Origin: Polyangiaceae bacterium
GTDB taxonomy: Bacteria; Myxococcota_A; Polyangia; Polyangiales; Polyangiaceae
Direction of reading: 5' to 3'
NCBI GenBank assembly: GCA_013361525.1
Contig: JABFXY010000104.1
Location: 1 to 41,919 of the forward strand
DNA length: 41,919 bases
Below the pieces are notes generated by a model. That model was not told the DNA's origin, made no database searches, and worked only from the letters and a program-made list of their open reading frames with translations. Below, piece after piece: positions 16,873 through 26,103 of the stretch (positions are counted from its first letter, which is position 1; every line of letters begins with the position of its first letter). Both the position numbers and the translations under genes were made by a program.

Positions 16873-18226
16873 TCCCGGCAATCTCCGCGGTGCCGTTGTC
16901 GCCGAAAATGGCGCCGCCGGCCCCGAACTGCCCCTCGATACCGAAAATGTCGAGAAGCGTGACGTGCAGATTCGTCAGCGGTCCACCTGGCGCGATTTGG
17001 CGGCCGGTCGCGTTGATCACACCTTTGCCACCGAGGAGAAGCGGGCAGTTCTGCCCGTGATCGTGCGAGCTTCCGGCGCCCATATCGGGCAGGACCAGCA
17101 CGATCGTCTCGTCGAGCAAGCTGTCGCCGCCGGCCCCCGGCGTATCGGCGAGGAGTTGCAAGAGGCCCGCGACCTGCTGGGCGTGCCAAGTCTCGAGCCT
17201 CTCGAGCTGCGATAGCTGGTCCGTATTGGTGTAATGCGAAATTGCGTGATGGCCCCCCGGCGCTCCGATGAAATCGTGGGAGCGGCCGCTCAGCCCGAAC
17301 TCGATCATGAACGTCATGATGCGCGTCTGATCGCATTGCAATGCGAGCTTGATGAGCTGGTGGAAGGCGACCACACGATCCGGATACGAGAGATGGGCGG
17401 CCGGGCCTTCGAGCGGCACCTCGCAGGCGGGGCCCTCGAACGTGAGGCTCTTTTCGAGCTCGCGCAGCGCCGTGAAATACTCCTCGAGGCGCTGTTTGTC
17501 GTCCGAGCCGAGGCGAGCTTCGAGCCTGGTGGCGTCGTCGTCGACGTAGTCGAGCACCGAGCCGAGCGAGCGCTTTCGAACCTCCCCGGCAGGACCCGAC
17601 AGACCGTCGACGTTGCTGCGGAAGAGACGGTCGAACGCGGCCACCGGATCGATGGTGGGGATCAGCGGGTCGCCAGGACCGGCCCAGGAGCAGCTCTGCG
17701 TATAGGCGCACGAAGCGCCGCCCACGTCGCACGGCCCGGGCTCCCCCGCGCTCCATTGCAGGGATTTGAACCGGGTCGGCGGATTGATCTCGTTCGCGAT
17801 GATCTGATCGATGGAGATGTTGTTTTTGAGACCGACGAGGTCGGGAATGGTCGTGCCGGTCAGGATCGTCCCATTGCCCATTGCGTGCGCCGCGCCCGGG
17901 CTGTTCCTCGCCGCGGAGTTGTCGAGCCCGACGAGGGAAAGGGCGCGGGAGGCAAACGGCTGCAGGGCGGAGGACTGACCGGGGAACGTCAGCGTCGCGC
18001 CGTCGAACGCGGGCACCCACCATTCGGGGCGGCGGCCATTCGGAAGTGTGTAGACGAGGAGCCGCGGCGGCTGCGTCGCAGCGGAAGCGACGGGCGTTTC
18101 GCGGAAGATCTCCAATGCAGGAAGGGCAAGCGCGGTCGAGAAGGCGCCGCGGAGCCAACGCCTCCGCGTCCATCCACCGCGCCCGCGCGCCTCTGCTCGC
18201 CCCGAGGGTCGGTTCTTCATGACCAT
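16862..18226 (-). CDS. DUF1552 protein
   Basis: A 454-residue protein with a Tat-like start: an Arg-rich stretch RRRWLRGAF then a hydrophobic segment and an ASAA cleavage region. The rest fits DUF1552 along its length: the LPNGRRPEWWVP region, LVGLDNSAA, HAMGNGTILTG, SIDQIIANEINP, CDQTRIMTFMIEFG, HHAISHY, and ETIVLVLPDMGAGSSHDHGQNCPLLLGG. Family members occur in planctomycetes and myxobacteria beside DUF1592-type proteins; no activity has been settled, though the fold resembles alkaline-phosphatase/sulfatase-like proteins. The ATG overlaps the last base of the upstream stop and sits behind a strong GGAGGAGG; the next Met two codons on is also possible. Confidence 0.9.
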   Translation of the reverse strand: MVMKNRPSGRAEARGRGGWTRRRWLRGAFSTALALPALEIFRETPVASAATQPPRLLVYTLPNGRRPEWWVPAFDGATLTFPGQSSALQPFASRALSLVGLDNSAARNSPGAAHAMGNGTILTGTTIPDLVGLKNNISIDQIIANEINPPTRFKSLQWSAGEPGPCDVGGASCAYTQSCSWAGPGDPLIPTIDPVAAFDRLFRSNVDGLSGPAGEVRKRSLGSVLDYVDDDATRLEARLGSDDKQRLEEYFTALRELEKSLTFEGPACEVPLEGPAAHLSYPDRVVAFHQLIKLALQCDQTRIMTFMIEFGLSGRSHDFIGAPGGHHAISHYTNTDQLSQLERLETWHAQQVAGLLQLLADTPGAGGDSLLDETIVLVLPDMGAGSSHDHGQNCPLLLGGKGVINATGRQIAPGGPLTNLHVTLLDIFGIEGQFGAGGAIFGDNGTAEIAGIRV

Positions 18227-20229
18227 CACTCCTCCTCCAGGCGGGCGGGCGCTCGGAACCCCGGCGTGAGGACCAGCGCGGCGATCAGCTGCGGCAACGT
18301 GTACTCCTCTTCCACCGCGGTACGCGCGACGGCGTCGAGCGCTTCGTGATCGAAGCTTCGGATCGACCGGCCGAGCGAATACGAATACAGCTTGCGGGCG
18401 ACGCAACCGACGAAGACCGATTTGTCCTCCATCACGTCCACGAATCCGTCCGCCCCCTCGAACTCCGGGCCATTGGGGATCTGGCCCAACGTATCGAGCT
18501 CGGGGTCATAACGTCGTCGGCCGATACCGTCATACTCTTGGAACCCCATTCCGACGACATCGAGCCTCGAATGGCAGGACGCGCAGGTCGGATCGCTTCG
18601 GTGCTGCTCGAGCTGCTCCCTCACGGTGGCGTCGTCGTCGAGCGGGAGCGGCTCGATCACCAGGCCGGCCGGCGGCGGCGGAACCGGATCGCAAAGGACA
18701 CGGCCCGACACCCAGAGCCCGCGCTTGATCGGCGAGGGATGCTCGGCATCCGATTGCGCCGTCAGCCAGGCGCTGAGCGAGAGCAAGCCGGCGCGCCCCG
18801 TCTGCGAAGCCGGTACGCGCACGAGCTCGGTCGAGCCGACGGCCGGAAGGCCATAGTGCTCGGCGAGCCGATCGTTGAGGTAGGCGAAGTCGGGCTCGAG
18901 CAATGCCGTCACCGGAAGACCGTTTTCGAGAAAGTCGCCGAAGAAGCGCTTCGACTCTTCCTTCATCGCGTCGCGGAGCTCCTCGTCGAAGCTCGAATAA
19001 ATCTCCGGGCTGGGGCTCGAGAGCGCGAGCGTTCGCGTCGACAGCCATTGCTCTGCAAAGCCGTCACGAAGGCCCGAAGCCTTTTCGTCCGCGAGCATCC
19101 AGGTCACCGCTTCGACCATTCCGCCTTCGGTCGAGAGCTCGCCCGCCTCGGCTGCAGCCATGAGCCGCTCGTCCGGCATGCTGCTCCATAGAAAGTACGA
19201 GAGGCGGCTCGCCAAAACATAGTCGTCGAGCCATTCGTCCGAATCGGCGTCGGCAACCGTGCGCGATCGATAGAGGAACTTCGGCGAGGTCAGGATGGCG
19301 CGCATCACGAGCCGGAGCGCTTCGTCGTCGGATTCGCCGTCGTCGACGAGCGATTGCCATAGAAGCGTCAGCTCCGCGCGCTCGTCCGAAGCCAGAGGCC
19401 GGCGCCAGGCGCGTTTCGCAAACGTCGCGAGGACTTGATCGTAGCAGGACGGGGCCCCGACCGGGTCACACACGAAAACCAGCTTGCGTCCGGGCCCCTC
19501 GACCAATTGATTGCTCTGCACGTCGAGGGACGCGACGAGGACGTTGTTGCTGGTATTGGCGACGGCGTCGTTGATGAAGTTGGACGGGACATAGCGAATC
19601 GAGTGCTCGCCCTCGGCGAGCTCGACCGCGTGGACACGGGGCTCCAGGGCGGCCGCCGTCCCCGCGACGACGAACGTTTCGACCGGGACCCCGTCGAGCT
19701 CGAAGCGGAGCTCCGGCGCGGGCGCCGGACCTATTTGGCTCGCGCCGGCGAGCAGCGTCACGGTCGCGCCGCCGGTGGGCACCGTGACATGCACCTCGAT
19801 CGCATTGCCGGACAATGCCCAAAGGTCGCCGACCGCGTATCCACCGGGGACGGCCAAATCGTCCCGGCCGAACGCGAACGTGTACGCGGGACGATCGTCG
19901 AGCCCGTCGTCGACCACGGTCTTCGCCGAGCTGAAGTACAGATCGAGCAACGTCGGCGTCAGCTGGAGCGCGTCCGCCATGTTGTCGAAACCGTCCGATT
20001 CGCCGTCCGGCGGAAATGTATCGGCTGGGCGCAAAGACGTGCCCAGCAGGTCGCGAACCGTGTTGTTGTATTCGAGCCGATTCAACCGATGGATCGGCTG
20101 CGGCGGAATGGCCGCCTCCGACGTGGTGGTCTCATCGGGTGGATCGCCGATACCCCCGATACACGAGGTGACCGACGGCCCGAGAATCAGCAGGAGCGGC
20201 AACCATCGGTGGTGTCGAGACGCTCGCAT
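18226..20229 (-). CDS. DUF1592-type (DUF1587/1595/1592/1588/1585) lipoprotein with CxxCH
   Basis: A 667-residue exported protein; the signal ends in Thr-Ser-Cys near residue 23, so it is probably lipidated. Domains in order: DUF1587 (HRLNRLEYNNTVRDLLGT, about 45-110), DUF1595 (FAKRAWRRPLASDERAEL, about 265-330), DUF1592 (LASRLSYFLWSSMPDERLM, about 340-470), DUF1588 (RGLWVSGRVLCDPVPPPPAG, about 500-600) with a heme-c motif CASCH at 549-553, and DUF1585 at the end. A single CxxCH suggests covalent heme and a redox role at the envelope. It is followed on the same strand, with one shared base, by the DUF1552 gene; this pair is a fixed unit in the phylum, but its reaction is unknown. Confidence 0.92.
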   Translation of the reverse strand: MRASRHHRWLPLLLILGPSVTSCIGGIGDPPDETTTSEAAIPPQPIHRLNRLEYNNTVRDLLGTSLRPADTFPPDGESDGFDNMADALQLTPTLLDLYFSSAKTVVDDGLDDRPAYTFAFGRDDLAVPGGYAVGDLWALSGNAIEVHVTVPTGGATVTLLAGASQIGPAPAPELRFELDGVPVETFVVAGTAAALEPRVHAVELAEGEHSIRYVPSNFINDAVANTSNNVLVASLDVQSNQLVEGPGRKLVFVCDPVGAPSCYDQVLATFAKRAWRRPLASDERAELTLLWQSLVDDGESDDEALRLVMRAILTSPKFLYRSRTVADADSDEWLDDYVLASRLSYFLWSSMPDERLMAAAEAGELSTEGGMVEAVTWMLADEKASGLRDGFAEQWLSTRTLALSSPSPEIYSSFDEELRDAMKEESKRFFGDFLENGLPVTALLEPDFAYLNDRLAEHYGLPAVGSTELVRVPASQTGRAGLLSLSAWLTAQSDAEHPSPIKRGLWVSGRVLCDPVPPPPAGLVIEPLPLDDDATVREQLEQHRSDPTCASCHSRLDVVGMGFQEYDGIGRRRYDPELDTLGQIPNGPEFEGADGFVDVMEDKSVFVGCVARKLYSYSLGRSIRSFDHEALDAVARTAVEEEYTLPQLIAALVLTPGFRAPARLEEE

Positions 20230-20443
20230 TCGCGGCCTTTCGATGACGACGCTACATGGAATCGAAAGTCATGAATAGCGCGTCAATCGCCGTCTCGTAC
20301 GTCTTTTTTCCCAGGTCGGAGAGGGCGTTTTCGAGACCACGGCGCAGGCGACAATCGCCCGGATCGACCGTGACTCAGGGGCTCACGGCAGACGGGCGAC
20401 TTGGGCTTAGCGATTGGGCAATTGGGCGCCGGCACCCGTGACG

Positions 20444-21448
20444 TCACATCGCGGCGCGATCGATCGCCAGGCGCAGCTCTTCACCCGTTGCGGTCGCGCC
20501 GACGAAGCGCTCGCCACCGATGAACAGCGTGGGAAGCGAGCGAATGCCGGCCACCCGGGCCTCTTCGACATCGCGAGCGACGCGAAGCTCCGCTTCGGAT
20601 TGGTGCTCGCGATAGAGCGCCATGTCGCAGCCGATTTGCTCCGCAATGGTCGCGCAGCCTTCGGCCGTCAGGTCGGCGGGGTCGGCCGAAAACAGCGCGT
20701 CGGCCATGGTCTCGCCTTTGCCTTGCGCGTCGGCGCAACACCACGCGACCGCGGCAGGCATCGCGCCCTTGTGCTTGTCGAGCGGTACCATTTTGCGAAC
20801 GACTTGGACCGGCTGCGACGCCTCTGCTCGGGCGCGTTCGAGCTGGTCGTGCAATCTGCGACAGAATGGACACTCGAAGTCGACGAACTCCACGATGGTG
20901 ACCGCACCTGGAACGCTCGCCTGTTCGACGACGGCGCGTGCGACCTCGGCCGAAGGCAACGGCGGCGCTTCGGCGGGGCGCGCCCACCACAAGAGCGCCG
21001 ACGTACCGGCCGCGACCGCAGGCACCGCCCACGCGAAAACCCTGCGGGAGCCGTTCGTCGCGGCCGGCGTGAACAGCACGAAGGCAGCCTGCGCGAATGC
21101 CATCGTGTCGGCGACCAGGCAGAGCTTGCACCATTGACCGATCACGAGCGCTTGCAGCGCGACGAGCCATACCGCGAACGCCGCGCCGAGCAGCGCGAGC
21201 ACCCTCGCCGCGCGGGGCCGATTGGCGGCGCCGAGCACCAACATTGCGCCGAAGAACCCGACACCGAGGACGGAGACCGGCACGCCGAAGGGTCGGGCCC
21301 ACGCGGACGAGCGGACGATTTCGCATCCGGCTTCCGCGCAGAAGGTCGCGCTCGGTCGGAGGTCATCGACCACGCTGGCGATGCTCGCCGCGAGCCCGAG
21401 CGAGGTGGTTCCGACGAAGCCGAGCGCCGTCCATCGGGAGGTGTTCAC
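20444..21448 (-). CDS. VKOR-DsbA fusion, disulphide-forming membrane protein
   Basis: From the GTG used here the protein has 334 residues. The N-terminal half is a four-to-five-helix VKOR domain with the loop cysteines Cys37 and Cys42, the VPVSVLG helix and the active pair WCKLC (107-110). The C-terminal half is a DsbA/thioredoxin_4 domain with CPFC at 193-196, a cis-Pro in RSLPTLFIGG and a typical end. The VKOR domain would reoxidise the DsbA-like domain using quinone, so one polypeptide makes disulphides in exported proteins. Many Cys-rich lipoproteins in this window are plausible clients. The frame is open to a GTG at 21520, which would add 24 residues; neither start has a good Shine-Dalgarno. 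Divergent from the next gene. Confidence 0.9.
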   Translation of the reverse strand: MNTSRWTALGFVGTTSLGLAASIASVVDDLRPSATFCAEAGCEIVRSSAWARPFGVPVSVLGVGFFGAMLVLGAANRPRAARVLALLGAAFAVWLVALQALVIGQWCKLCLVADTMAFAQAAFVLFTPAATNGSRRVFAWAVPAVAAGTSALLWWARPAEAPPLPSAEVARAVVEQASVPGAVTIVEFVDFECPFCRRLHDQLERARAEASQPVQVVRKMVPLDKHKGAMPAAVAWCCADAQGKGETMADALFSADPADLTAEGCATIAEQIGCDMALYREHQSEAELRVARDVEEARVAGIRSLPTLFIGGERFVGATATGEELRLAIDRAAM

Positions 21449-21546
21449 GCGGGCCGAACCGGCGGGCGCGCGTGAATATTCCGCGTCAGCAGAGCCATGA
21501 AGCTGCTTGCGCGCTCGCACGCTCGCCGATAGGAGGGCGGTCCCCC

Positions 21547-22194
21547 ATGACCGGCCCTGCGAAGCGACGCCTCCTTCCCGATTGGTGGCTCGCCGTGATG
21601 ACCCTGCTCGGCGGACTCTTCGTGGTCTTCAACCTCATCTACCGCTTCGGCTTCGGCGGGGTGTCGGTGAGCGGCGCGGACGTGTCCTTCAATCGGGAGT
21701 TCGACGGGCAGCTTTGGAAGATCGACGACCACCTCGCCTATCGAACGGGGAAACACCCCGACGATGTCGCGGTCGTCAGATACAAGAGCGGGGCGATACC
21801 TTTTCGACCGGTGTGCGGCTCGTGCGACCTGGACGGGAGCCTCTTGAACACCGCCCAGTTCAAAAAGGGGGCCTGGGTCTACAGCGAATACCCGGAGCTC
21901 GAGGGCGTCGACGTCGTCAATATCGAGACCGGGGAAAAGTTCGAGGTCGACGCCAAGAAGCCGGAGCCCGGGAAACGCTCCGACCCGTCGACGATCGCGT
22001 TTTATCGCGACCGGGGTCTGACCTTCGACGACGACCTCCGCCTCGACGCCAGGCGCGTCGCAAAAGAGGCGACGCCGCTTTCGACCATCAACGAGAGCTG
22101 CATCGTCTTCAATGCGGCGTTCTTTCTGCTCTTTGGCCTGATGGTCGTGGCGTTGCTTCTCGTGTTCCTCACGCGGGTCGTTCGCCGCGTCTGA
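21547..22194 (+). CDS. Two-helix membrane protein with periplasmic CxxC
   Basis: A 215-residue protein with AGGAGG upstream of its ATG. It has one hydrophobic helix at about residues 13-31 and one at about 186-208, each flanked by basic residues on the ends predicted to be cytoplasmic. The 150-residue loop between them should therefore be periplasmic and contains CGSC at 90-93. No family is recognised. It is divergent from the VKOR-DsbA gene, 98 bases away; a CxxC facing the periplasm next to a disulphide-forming enzyme hints that the two work together, but this is inference. Confidence 0.7.
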   Translation: MTGPAKRRLLPDWWLAVMTLLGGLFVVFNLIYRFGFGGVSVSGADVSFNREFDGQLWKIDDHLAYRTGKHPDDVAVVRYKSGAIPFRPVCGSCDLDGSLLNTAQFKKGAWVYSEYPELEGVDVVNIETGEKFEVDAKKPEPGKRSDPSTIAFYRDRGLTFDDDLRLDARRVAKEATPLSTINESCIVFNAAFFLLFGLMVVALLLVFLTRVVRRV

Positions 22195-22320
22195 ACATCA
22201 CCTGACACTTTTCGTGTCTACGGTCCGACGCGACCGCTGACTCAAGGCGCTCGAACACGGCGCGCGACGCGGCTCGGCCGCGCGCCAGCGCCCGAACGTC
22301 ACGAGAAAGCGAGAGCTAAC

Positions 22321-23892
22321 ATGTCGAAGCGATGGTTGCGCGCGGGGTCGACGCGCGTGTGTGCGGTCTTGATGGTGCTCGGAGCGGGCTGCGCCGGCGC
22401 GGGCGAAACGGACAACGGCGACGGCGGCAGTGGCCCGAACGATGACGGAGCGGGCGCAGCCGGCGCTGGCGAGGTCGGTGGCGCGGGTGGACACGGCGCG
22501 AGCGAGCCCGGCCCCGGCGGTCAAGGCGGCGGCGAAGGTGGAGAAGGCGGCCAGGGCGGGCAAGCTCCCGTGGGCAGCTGCAACTATGAAGTAGGCGAGC
22601 TCGTCGGAACCTCGTGCGGCGTATTCGTGTTTCCGGGCGCCGCGGCCAATGGCGATGGCTCGCAGGAGGCGCCATTCCGAACGATGTCGGAGGCGATCTC
22701 GCAGACGAATGCGAAGACCTATTACGTCTGCACGGTCGGGCAACCGATGGACGAATCCGTCACGGTGATGCCCGGCACCACCATGATCGGCGGAATCGAT
22801 TGCGTCACCGACGGCGTGTGGAGGTATTACGACGCGCCCTCGCATTGGTTCCCGAAAGAAGGCGCGATTGCGCTCGTCGTCGAGGGTCCGCCGGACGAGC
22901 CCGCCGATCCGAACGAGCCGACCCGCATCGAAGGCTTTTCGATTACCTCGGGCGCACCGACCGAAGAACAGCGATCGACGATCGCCATCGTCGCTCGTAA
23001 TGCACACGTCGAGCTCGCGCGTGTGTCGATCCATATGCTCGATGCGCTCGACGGGGTGCCCGGCATGGCCGGCTCGAACGCGGGACCAGCGTTTGATGGC
23101 GATCCCCCGACCGCCCTGCCCAGCTGCCCAATGGACGGCCCATCCGGCGGCATGAGCACCTGCGGCGCCAATGGTGGCCGCGGTGGCGGGCGCATGATCG
23201 TCCAAGTCGGTGGGCAGCCGGTTTGCGTGTACTCGAACGGATCCGAGGGCGAAGTCGATCAAAACAATGGTGGAACGAGCAACGTCAATGCGTGCACCTT
23301 TGGCGGGGATGGCCTCGACGGGGTCGATGGCGCGAGCGGCATGTCCGCGCAGGGGCTCGGGACGCTCGGCCTCGACGGCTACAAAGGAATCGACGGAACC
23401 GACGGCCTTCCGGGCACGAACGGTGGCGGCGGCGGGGGTAGTGGCTCACGCAATCAGCCTCTCGGCCCGATGTCGGGCGCGGGCGGCGGTGGGGGGGGCT
23501 GTGGTGCAACGGGCGGCACGGGTGGGAAGTTCGGCGGCTCGAGCATCGCGCTCCTCTCGATCGATGCATCGTGGGTCTTCGAGGACTTGCGTGTGAAGGT
23601 CGGCAAAGGCGGCGCGGGACAAGCGGGCGGCGCGGGCGGGCTCGGATCCGTCGGCGGCCATGGAGGACCCAACGGCTACTTTACCTCCTGCCCCGGCGGG
23701 GATGGCGGCGACGGCGGCAATGGCGGGCCGGGCGGCGCCGGCAACGGAGGGCACTCCGCGGTCATCGGGTACGTCGGCGATGCTCCGTCTACCGACGATA
23801 TCGTCGTCGAAGGCGTATTCATCGCGGGCAGCGGCGGTCCCTACGCGAGCCACGGCGTCTCCGACATGGTCGTCGACTTCAACCACCAATAA
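22321..23892 (+). CDS. Gly-rich beta-helix-like lipoprotein, third paralogue
   Basis: A 523-residue protein with a clear signal peptide ending LGAGC (Cys22) and a long Gly/Asp/Glu linker. The core module has GSCNYEVGELVGTSCGVFV, PGA, NGDGSQEAPFRT, EAI, YYVC, DESVTVMPGT and GGIDC, matching both genes at 1-2.9 kb. After a GxG-rich stretch come a GGSSIALLS block and a final GGNGG...GGHSAVIGYVGDAP block. It stands alone here, about 20 kb from its relatives. The ATG has a GAGAG purine run upstream. A secreted, surface-attached structural protein is the best guess; conserved Cys suggest disulphides. Confidence 0.87.
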   Translation: MSKRWLRAGSTRVCAVLMVLGAGCAGAGETDNGDGGSGPNDDGAGAAGAGEVGGAGGHGASEPGPGGQGGGEGGEGGQGGQAPVGSCNYEVGELVGTSCGVFVFPGAAANGDGSQEAPFRTMSEAISQTNAKTYYVCTVGQPMDESVTVMPGTTMIGGIDCVTDGVWRYYDAPSHWFPKEGAIALVVEGPPDEPADPNEPTRIEGFSITSGAPTEEQRSTIAIVARNAHVELARVSIHMLDALDGVPGMAGSNAGPAFDGDPPTALPSCPMDGPSGGMSTCGANGGRGGGRMIVQVGGQPVCVYSNGSEGEVDQNNGGTSNVNACTFGGDGLDGVDGASGMSAQGLGTLGLDGYKGIDGTDGLPGTNGGGGGGSGSRNQPLGPMSGAGGGGGGCGATGGTGGKFGGSSIALLSIDASWVFEDLRVKVGKGGAGQAGGAGGLGSVGGHGGPNGYFTSCPGGDGGDGGNGGPGGAGNGGHSAVIGYVGDAPSTDDIVVEGVFIAGSGGPYASHGVSDMVVDFNHQ

Positions 23893-23994
23893 CCAAACAG
23901 AATGCGCAATCGCGCGGCCGTCCGGAAAAGGAAGTGCACCCGCCCGACCAGGGGGACTGGATCTGAATCGAGCACGCTGCTTTAGAATGCACGG

Positions 23995-24414
23995 GTGCAG
24001 CTTGCGGACGACGCAGCGGAGAAGTGGGAGGGGGACGGCGGGCGCCTGTGGTTATGGGCCGTTTCGCCCACGGTGCTCGTCACGCGCGTGGAAGGGTACA
24101 TCTCCCTCGAGGGGGTTCGCTTCTACACCAACCGCGCGGACCGCATGATCGCACGCAGCGGATCCCTCTACGTCTTCCACCATTGGGGCGGAGTGTTGTC
24201 GTGGGATCCGCAGGCGCGAGATCGACTTCGCACGTGGGCCGGCGCACACGGGAAGCGCTTGCCGGGGACTCATTTCCTCGTGCGCTCGCGCGTCCTCGCG
24301 ATGACCATCGAGGTGGCGGGGCTCGCGCTCGGTCGCAAGCTCTCCGCGCACCGCTCGGAAGCGACGTTCTTCGCGGCGCTCGCCGAGGTGACGGCTCAGC
24401 GAGCGCGGGTTTAA
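23995..24414 (+). CDS. Small protein of unknown function
   Basis: A 139-residue cytoplasmic protein from a GTG start. Its layout, with a short N-terminal beta region, a central GSLYVFHHWGGVLSWDPQARDRLRTWA stretch read as strand-turn-helix, and a closing helix, recalls small STAS/SpoIIAA-like proteins abundant in myxobacteria, but the match is weak. There is no Shine-Dalgarno; a TAGAAT hexamer ends six bases before the GTG, as in a leaderless transcript. Its stop is seven bases from the stop of the convergent Cys-rich gene. Confidence 0.6.
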   Translation: MQLADDAAEKWEGDGGRLWLWAVSPTVLVTRVEGYISLEGVRFYTNRADRMIARSGSLYVFHHWGGVLSWDPQARDRLRTWAGAHGKRLPGTHFLVRSRVLAMTIEVAGLALGRKLSAHRSEATFFAALAEVTAQRARV

Positions 24415-24421
24415 CAGACCA

Positions 24422-25996
24422 TCAAAGCTCCGCGCAGATCGCGCCTACGCACACGGCATTCGCCGGATCCACGCCGCAATATAGATCCGAGCTCAAGCAT
24501 TCGAGGACGCACGCCTCGCCTTGCGCGGGGATCTTCGAGCAAACGAACGTGCCACCCGCGTCGGGCATGCAGGTCGCCGCGGGCCCACATTCATTGCCCA
24601 CCGAGCACGGATCCCCGAGGGCGAAATCACCGGTGCATTGGCCGGCGCCGAAATCGCAGTGCAGGCCCGACGTACAGACCAAATCGTTCTGGCAGGTCTC
24701 CCCCGCGCTCTTCAGCGCGACGCAGATGCTGCCGTTCGGCGTGAAATCGCAGCCGAGCCCCGCGTCGCAGCGGTTGTCGACGGTGCAGGGCTCACCTTCG
24801 CCCGGCATGGGTCCGCACGAGCCTGCAATGGGATCACAGCCGAGGTCGTCCGCGCAGACCGCAGGTCCCATGGGACCAAAACCACACGGCTCGCCGGCGC
24901 CCGGAGCAGCCACGCAATCGCCGTTGTCGGTCGTGCACGCGAGGCCGGGCGCGCAGAACGTGCCATTGACGCATGGCTCGCCGGCGACCGGAAGTGCCAC
25001 GCATTCTTCCAGCGCTCCATCGCAATGGAACGATTCGGCGCAGGCGTCGTCGTTCGTGCACGGAGCACCCGCGCCGCCTCGATCCAGACAGATGGGCACG
25101 TTCGCGCAGAGCGCCGCGCTTCCGCATGTTTCATGGCCCGCGCACGGGGGTGGCCCGGGCAGCGAACAAACGTCGTTGTCGCAGACCAGGCCCTGCACGC
25201 AGCCCGTCGCGTCGACGCACGATGCTCCTTCGGTTCCAGGGGTGCCACACACGCCTTGAATACACCGCGACGGCGGCGTGCATTGGTCGTCGACCGCACA
25301 CGATTGACCGTCCTCGAGCGGCGCGTGGCATTCGCCGTCGAGGCACAGCAGGCCGGGCGCACACTCGAGCGATTGGCACGCGTCGCCCTCCGACGGGCGC
25401 TCCACGCACGTTCCCTCTGCACAGAAGCCCGCTCCATCGGCGCAGATCGGGAACGTGCACGGGTCGCCGATGAGCACGTCCGAGGCGAACCAAGCCGGAC
25501 AAAGGCCGAGCGCCACCGTCCCGCGCGGACGCTCGCAGCTCGGGGTCGAGGCACCGACGAGCGCGATGCACGCCGCCGCGTCCTCCGCGGAGACGTAGGC
25601 TTCGCCCGCCTCGATCGCCGCGACGACAGGAGCGTAGGCTTCCAAACACTTCGCGGTATAGCCCGCGACGCAGAGCGCTTCGTCGAATCGTCCCGACGGC
25701 GTGACGGCTTCGCAGCCGCATTGCGCAGCGTCGGCACACACGAGCGCGGCGAGCGGCGCGCAATAGTCCTCTTCGAGCGAGCCTGGCTCGACCGACCCAC
25801 CCCCGCCGCCCGCGCCGCCACCGCCCGTCGTCGGCGAGGCACCGGCGCCGCCGTCTCCACCTTCTCCGCCTTGGCCACCTTCGGCCGCTCCGGTTCCGCC
25901 GGCGCCCCCGTCCCCGGAGTCGCCGCACCCGACACCCGACACGACCAGCATCCAAACGACCGGACCGACGAAGAAGCGCAACGAAGGCAATCTCAC
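24422..25996 (-). CDS. Cys-rich repeat lipoprotein
   Basis: A 524-residue protein with a lipoprotein signal (VSGVGC, Cys24), a Gly-rich linker with GG repeats to about residue 70, and about 45 cysteines. From residue 185 the protein is a row of short repeats of the form GxPC...C...L.C....C..., as in the EB/Dickkopf-like modules seen in myxobacterial surface proteins. Folding would need many disulphides, so it depends on periplasmic oxidases such as the VKOR-DsbA protein nearby. The role is unknown; binding or scaffolding at the surface is likely. The start is a GTG without Shine-Dalgarno; GTGACT and TATGGT hexamers, 17 bases apart (26003-26031), end six bases before it. Confidence 0.82.
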   Translation of the reverse strand: MRLPSLRFFVGPVVWMLVVSGVGCGDSGDGGAGGTGAAEGGQGGEGGDGGAGASPTTGGGGAGGGGGSVEPGSLEEDYCAPLAALVCADAAQCGCEAVTPSGRFDEALCVAGYTAKCLEAYAPVVAAIEAGEAYVSAEDAAACIALVGASTPSCERPRGTVALGLCPAWFASDVLIGDPCTFPICADGAGFCAEGTCVERPSEGDACQSLECAPGLLCLDGECHAPLEDGQSCAVDDQCTPPSRCIQGVCGTPGTEGASCVDATGCVQGLVCDNDVCSLPGPPPCAGHETCGSAALCANVPICLDRGGAGAPCTNDDACAESFHCDGALEECVALPVAGEPCVNGTFCAPGLACTTDNGDCVAAPGAGEPCGFGPMGPAVCADDLGCDPIAGSCGPMPGEGEPCTVDNRCDAGLGCDFTPNGSICVALKSAGETCQNDLVCTSGLHCDFGAGQCTGDFALGDPCSVGNECGPAATCMPDAGGTFVCSKIPAQGEACVLECLSSDLYCGVDPANAVCVGAICAEL

Positions 25997-26103
25997 GCGC
26001 CGACCATAGTGGTCGCACCGCGGAAAGTCACGGCGTCACCTCGCCGCAAAGCGGCGAGATACCGCTCTTCCGTGCCTCCTCTTTGGGGGCCCCCCGTTCG
26101 GGC

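Noticed and set aside
20230..20443. Promoter for the DUF1592 gene with TTGACG at 20281-20286 (minus strand)
   Set aside because: No acceptable -10 hexamer lies 16-18 bases downstream.
22204..22218. Small hairpin GACAC/GTGTC after the membrane gene as a terminator
   Set aside because: The stem is only five base pairs and has no T-run, so it may be chance.
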